From Methanoregula sp. (GTDB taxonomy: Archaea > Halobacteriota > Methanomicrobia > Methanomicrobiales > Methanospirillaceae), in NCBI GenBank assembly GCA_028679185.1, contig JAJRBZ010000040.1, positions 1 to 64,000 of the forward strand: a DNA stretch of 64,000 nt, given 5' to 3'. Below the pieces are notes generated by a model. It ran no database searches, was not told the DNA's origin, and saw only the letters and a program-made list of their open reading frames with translations. Shown one piece after another: positions 62,933-64,000 of this stretch; positions within the stretch are counted from its first letter, which is position 1, and each line of letters begins with the position of its first letter. Made by a program: the position numbers and the translations under genes.

Positions 62933-63976
62933 TTATTTTGTACTCTTCAAGGATAAGATTGAGTCGATATCAATTGGTTGTCTCAGTATACCGTGGTCAG
63001 TGACGATAGCGGTGACAAGGTTTATGGGACTTGCATCAAATGCATAATTTTTCACTCCTGCCAGGCTGGGAACAAATATCCTGTTTCCTATTGTTGTCAC
63101 TTCCTCCCTGGTGCGTTCCTCAATAATCACATCAGATTCTGTTTTTTTTGCATCAAATGTTGAGACTGGAGCAGCTACATAGAAGGGAATGTTATGATGG
63201 TGGGCGCAAACCGCATGCATGTAAGTACCGATCTTATTAAAGACCGCATCCCGGGTAACCCTATCTGCACCAACGATAACTGCATCAATGGAACTCGTGC
63301 GCATAAGGTGCGCTGCTGCAGAGTCGGTAATTACCGTTACGTCAATTCCATCCCGGATAAGTTCCCATGCAGTGAGGCGGGAACCCTGAAGCAACGGGCG
63401 TGTCTCGCATGCAATCACTTTTACCGATTTACCCCCATGCACTGCAGAACGGATAATCCCCAGTGCCGTACCCCACGAAGAACAGGCAAGTGAGCCGGCA
63501 TTACAGTGAGTAAGCACCGTGCAGGAATCGGGAAGCAGGGAAGCACCATGATTGCCAATCGCGTGACATGATATAGTATCTTCTCTGGCGATAGTCATCG
63601 CTTCAGTAAGGGCAATTCGCCGTGCTGATGTGATATCTTGGACATGTTCAATTTTTTCAAGTACCCGCTCGATCCCCCAACCGAGGTTAATCGCTGTCGG
63701 CCGGGTTGCATACAGGATTTCTGCATCCCTGTGCACATCGGATAAAAAGGTATGAAGATGTTTTTTTTTGCAGTTTTGTGCAGAAAGTGCAATTCCAAAC
63801 GCTCCGGCAACACCGAGTGCCGGGGCCCCCCGGATCTCAAGACGTTCAATCGCCCTTGCCAATCGTGCGATGCTATGGCATTGAACTATCGTATAATCTG
63901 CAGGAAGACGTGTCTGGTCAATATAGCAGATGCTTTGAGTCTGCGTATCCCACCAGAGAGTGGCAGTCTCGTTCAC
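62933..63976 (-). CDS. mtnA: S-methyl-5-thioribose-1-phosphate isomerase family (MtnA/aIF2B-like)
   Basis: This enzyme isomerises methylthioribose-1-phosphate to the ribulose form in methionine salvage. The 347-residue protein has LEIRGAPALGVAGAFGI (about 46-62), HCNAGSLACSSWGTALGII (catalytic Cys region) and VIVGADRVTRDAVFNKIGTYMHAV (catalytic Asp). The start given is GTG 63976; the frame stays open to the window edge, so an upstream start cannot be excluded. Related enzymes act on other ribose-1-phosphates, so the substrate is not certain. Confidence 0.85.
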   Translation of the reverse strand: MNETATLWWDTQTQSICYIDQTRLPADYTIVQCHSIARLARAIERLEIRGAPALGVAGAFGIALSAQNCKKKHLHTFLSDVHRDAEILYATRPTAINLGWGIERVLEKIEHVQDITSARRIALTEAMTIAREDTISCHAIGNHGASLLPDSCTVLTHCNAGSLACSSWGTALGIIRSAVHGGKSVKVIACETRPLLQGSRLTAWELIRDGIDVTVITDSAAAHLMRTSSIDAVIVGADRVTRDAVFNKIGTYMHAVCAHHHNIPFYVAAPVSTFDAKKTESDVIIEERTREEVTTIGNRIFVPSLAGVKNYAFDASPINLVTAIVTDHGILRQPIDIDSILSLKSTK

Positions 63977-64000
63977 ACCGACCGCGTCCTGACCGCATCT

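Overview
The window looks like chromosome of a methanogenic archaeon of the order Methanomicrobiales, most like Methanoregula and its relatives. That placement rests on recalled gene content and style, not on a search. Clearly archaeal genes include ribosomal proteins S19e, L39e, L31e, L18a and L21e, eIF6, prefoldin alpha, SRP54/FtsY, RNase P component 4, Rpb4/RpoF, Pus10/TrmY, Trm1, a UbiA-type ether-lipid prenyltransferase and archaeal-type LeuRS. Several methanogen-associated orphan families (DUF473, DUF5611, DUF371, DUF655, DUF116, HVO_0476 zinc finger) and PAS/CBS/V4R sensor proteins accompany them. Many starts are preceded by GGAGG/GGTGA-type Shine-Dalgarno sites, and gene overlaps are common.

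Layout. 0-6 kb: surface proteins (LVIVD propeller, IPT/PEGA protein, PQQ-like propeller) with signal peptides, and for the two complete ones Thr/Pro linkers and C-terminal anchors; also tRNA-Arg(TCT), a PAC2 protein and DUF473/DUF5611 proteins. 6-13 kb: DUF1059, leuS, a PINc-ATPase-KH protein, an SdpI-like membrane protein, a ferredoxin and hisI. 13-25 kb: the most unusual stretch. It has an A24 prepilin peptidase, a tandem-duplicated sensor-like protein, a double V4R protein, the remains of a response regulator, and two divergent operons. The left operon encodes a PATAN-like protein, a membrane-anchored roadblock/LC7 protein and MinD. The right operon encodes a roadblock protein, a PATAN-like/roadblock fusion, a type II/IV secretion ATPase and two TadC-like membrane platform proteins, and ends at a strong hairpin terminator. 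25-36 kb: housekeeping and stress genes (SUI1, cobQ, sugar nucleotidyltransferase, CBS-ParB protein, Hsp20, FKBP-like protein, thioredoxin, exonuclease VII, CNNM-type protein, purN).

36-48 kb: a long co-directional information-processing cluster (RNase P, CRM protein, S19e, PDCD5, PP-loop, L39e, L31e, eIF6, L18a, prefoldin, FtsY, SRP54, TrmY, Pus10, L21e, RpoF, DUF655, KsgA), interrupted only by a SagB-like nitroreductase on the other strand. 48-58 kb: sensors and small orphans (HTH-PAS protein, HEAT and TPR proteins, thiC, HemK2, an ABC exporter pair, a four-CBS protein, several tiny ORFs). A nearly identical palindrome occurs upstream of thiC and again near 57.74 kb. 58-64 kb: tRNA-Glu(CTC), DRG GTPase, trm1, tRNA-Arg(CCT), ether-lipid prenyltransferase, a bactofilin-like protein, DUF116 and mtnA.

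How it fits together. The 17.0-25.0 kb island combines a secretion motor and platform with MinD and roadblock proteins, which in other organisms position or switch polar machinery. No pilin, Ras-like GTPase or archaellum accessory gene is visible. The simplest reading is a regulated type IV filament or secretion machine whose substrate is encoded elsewhere. That island is the best candidate here for an undescribed system.
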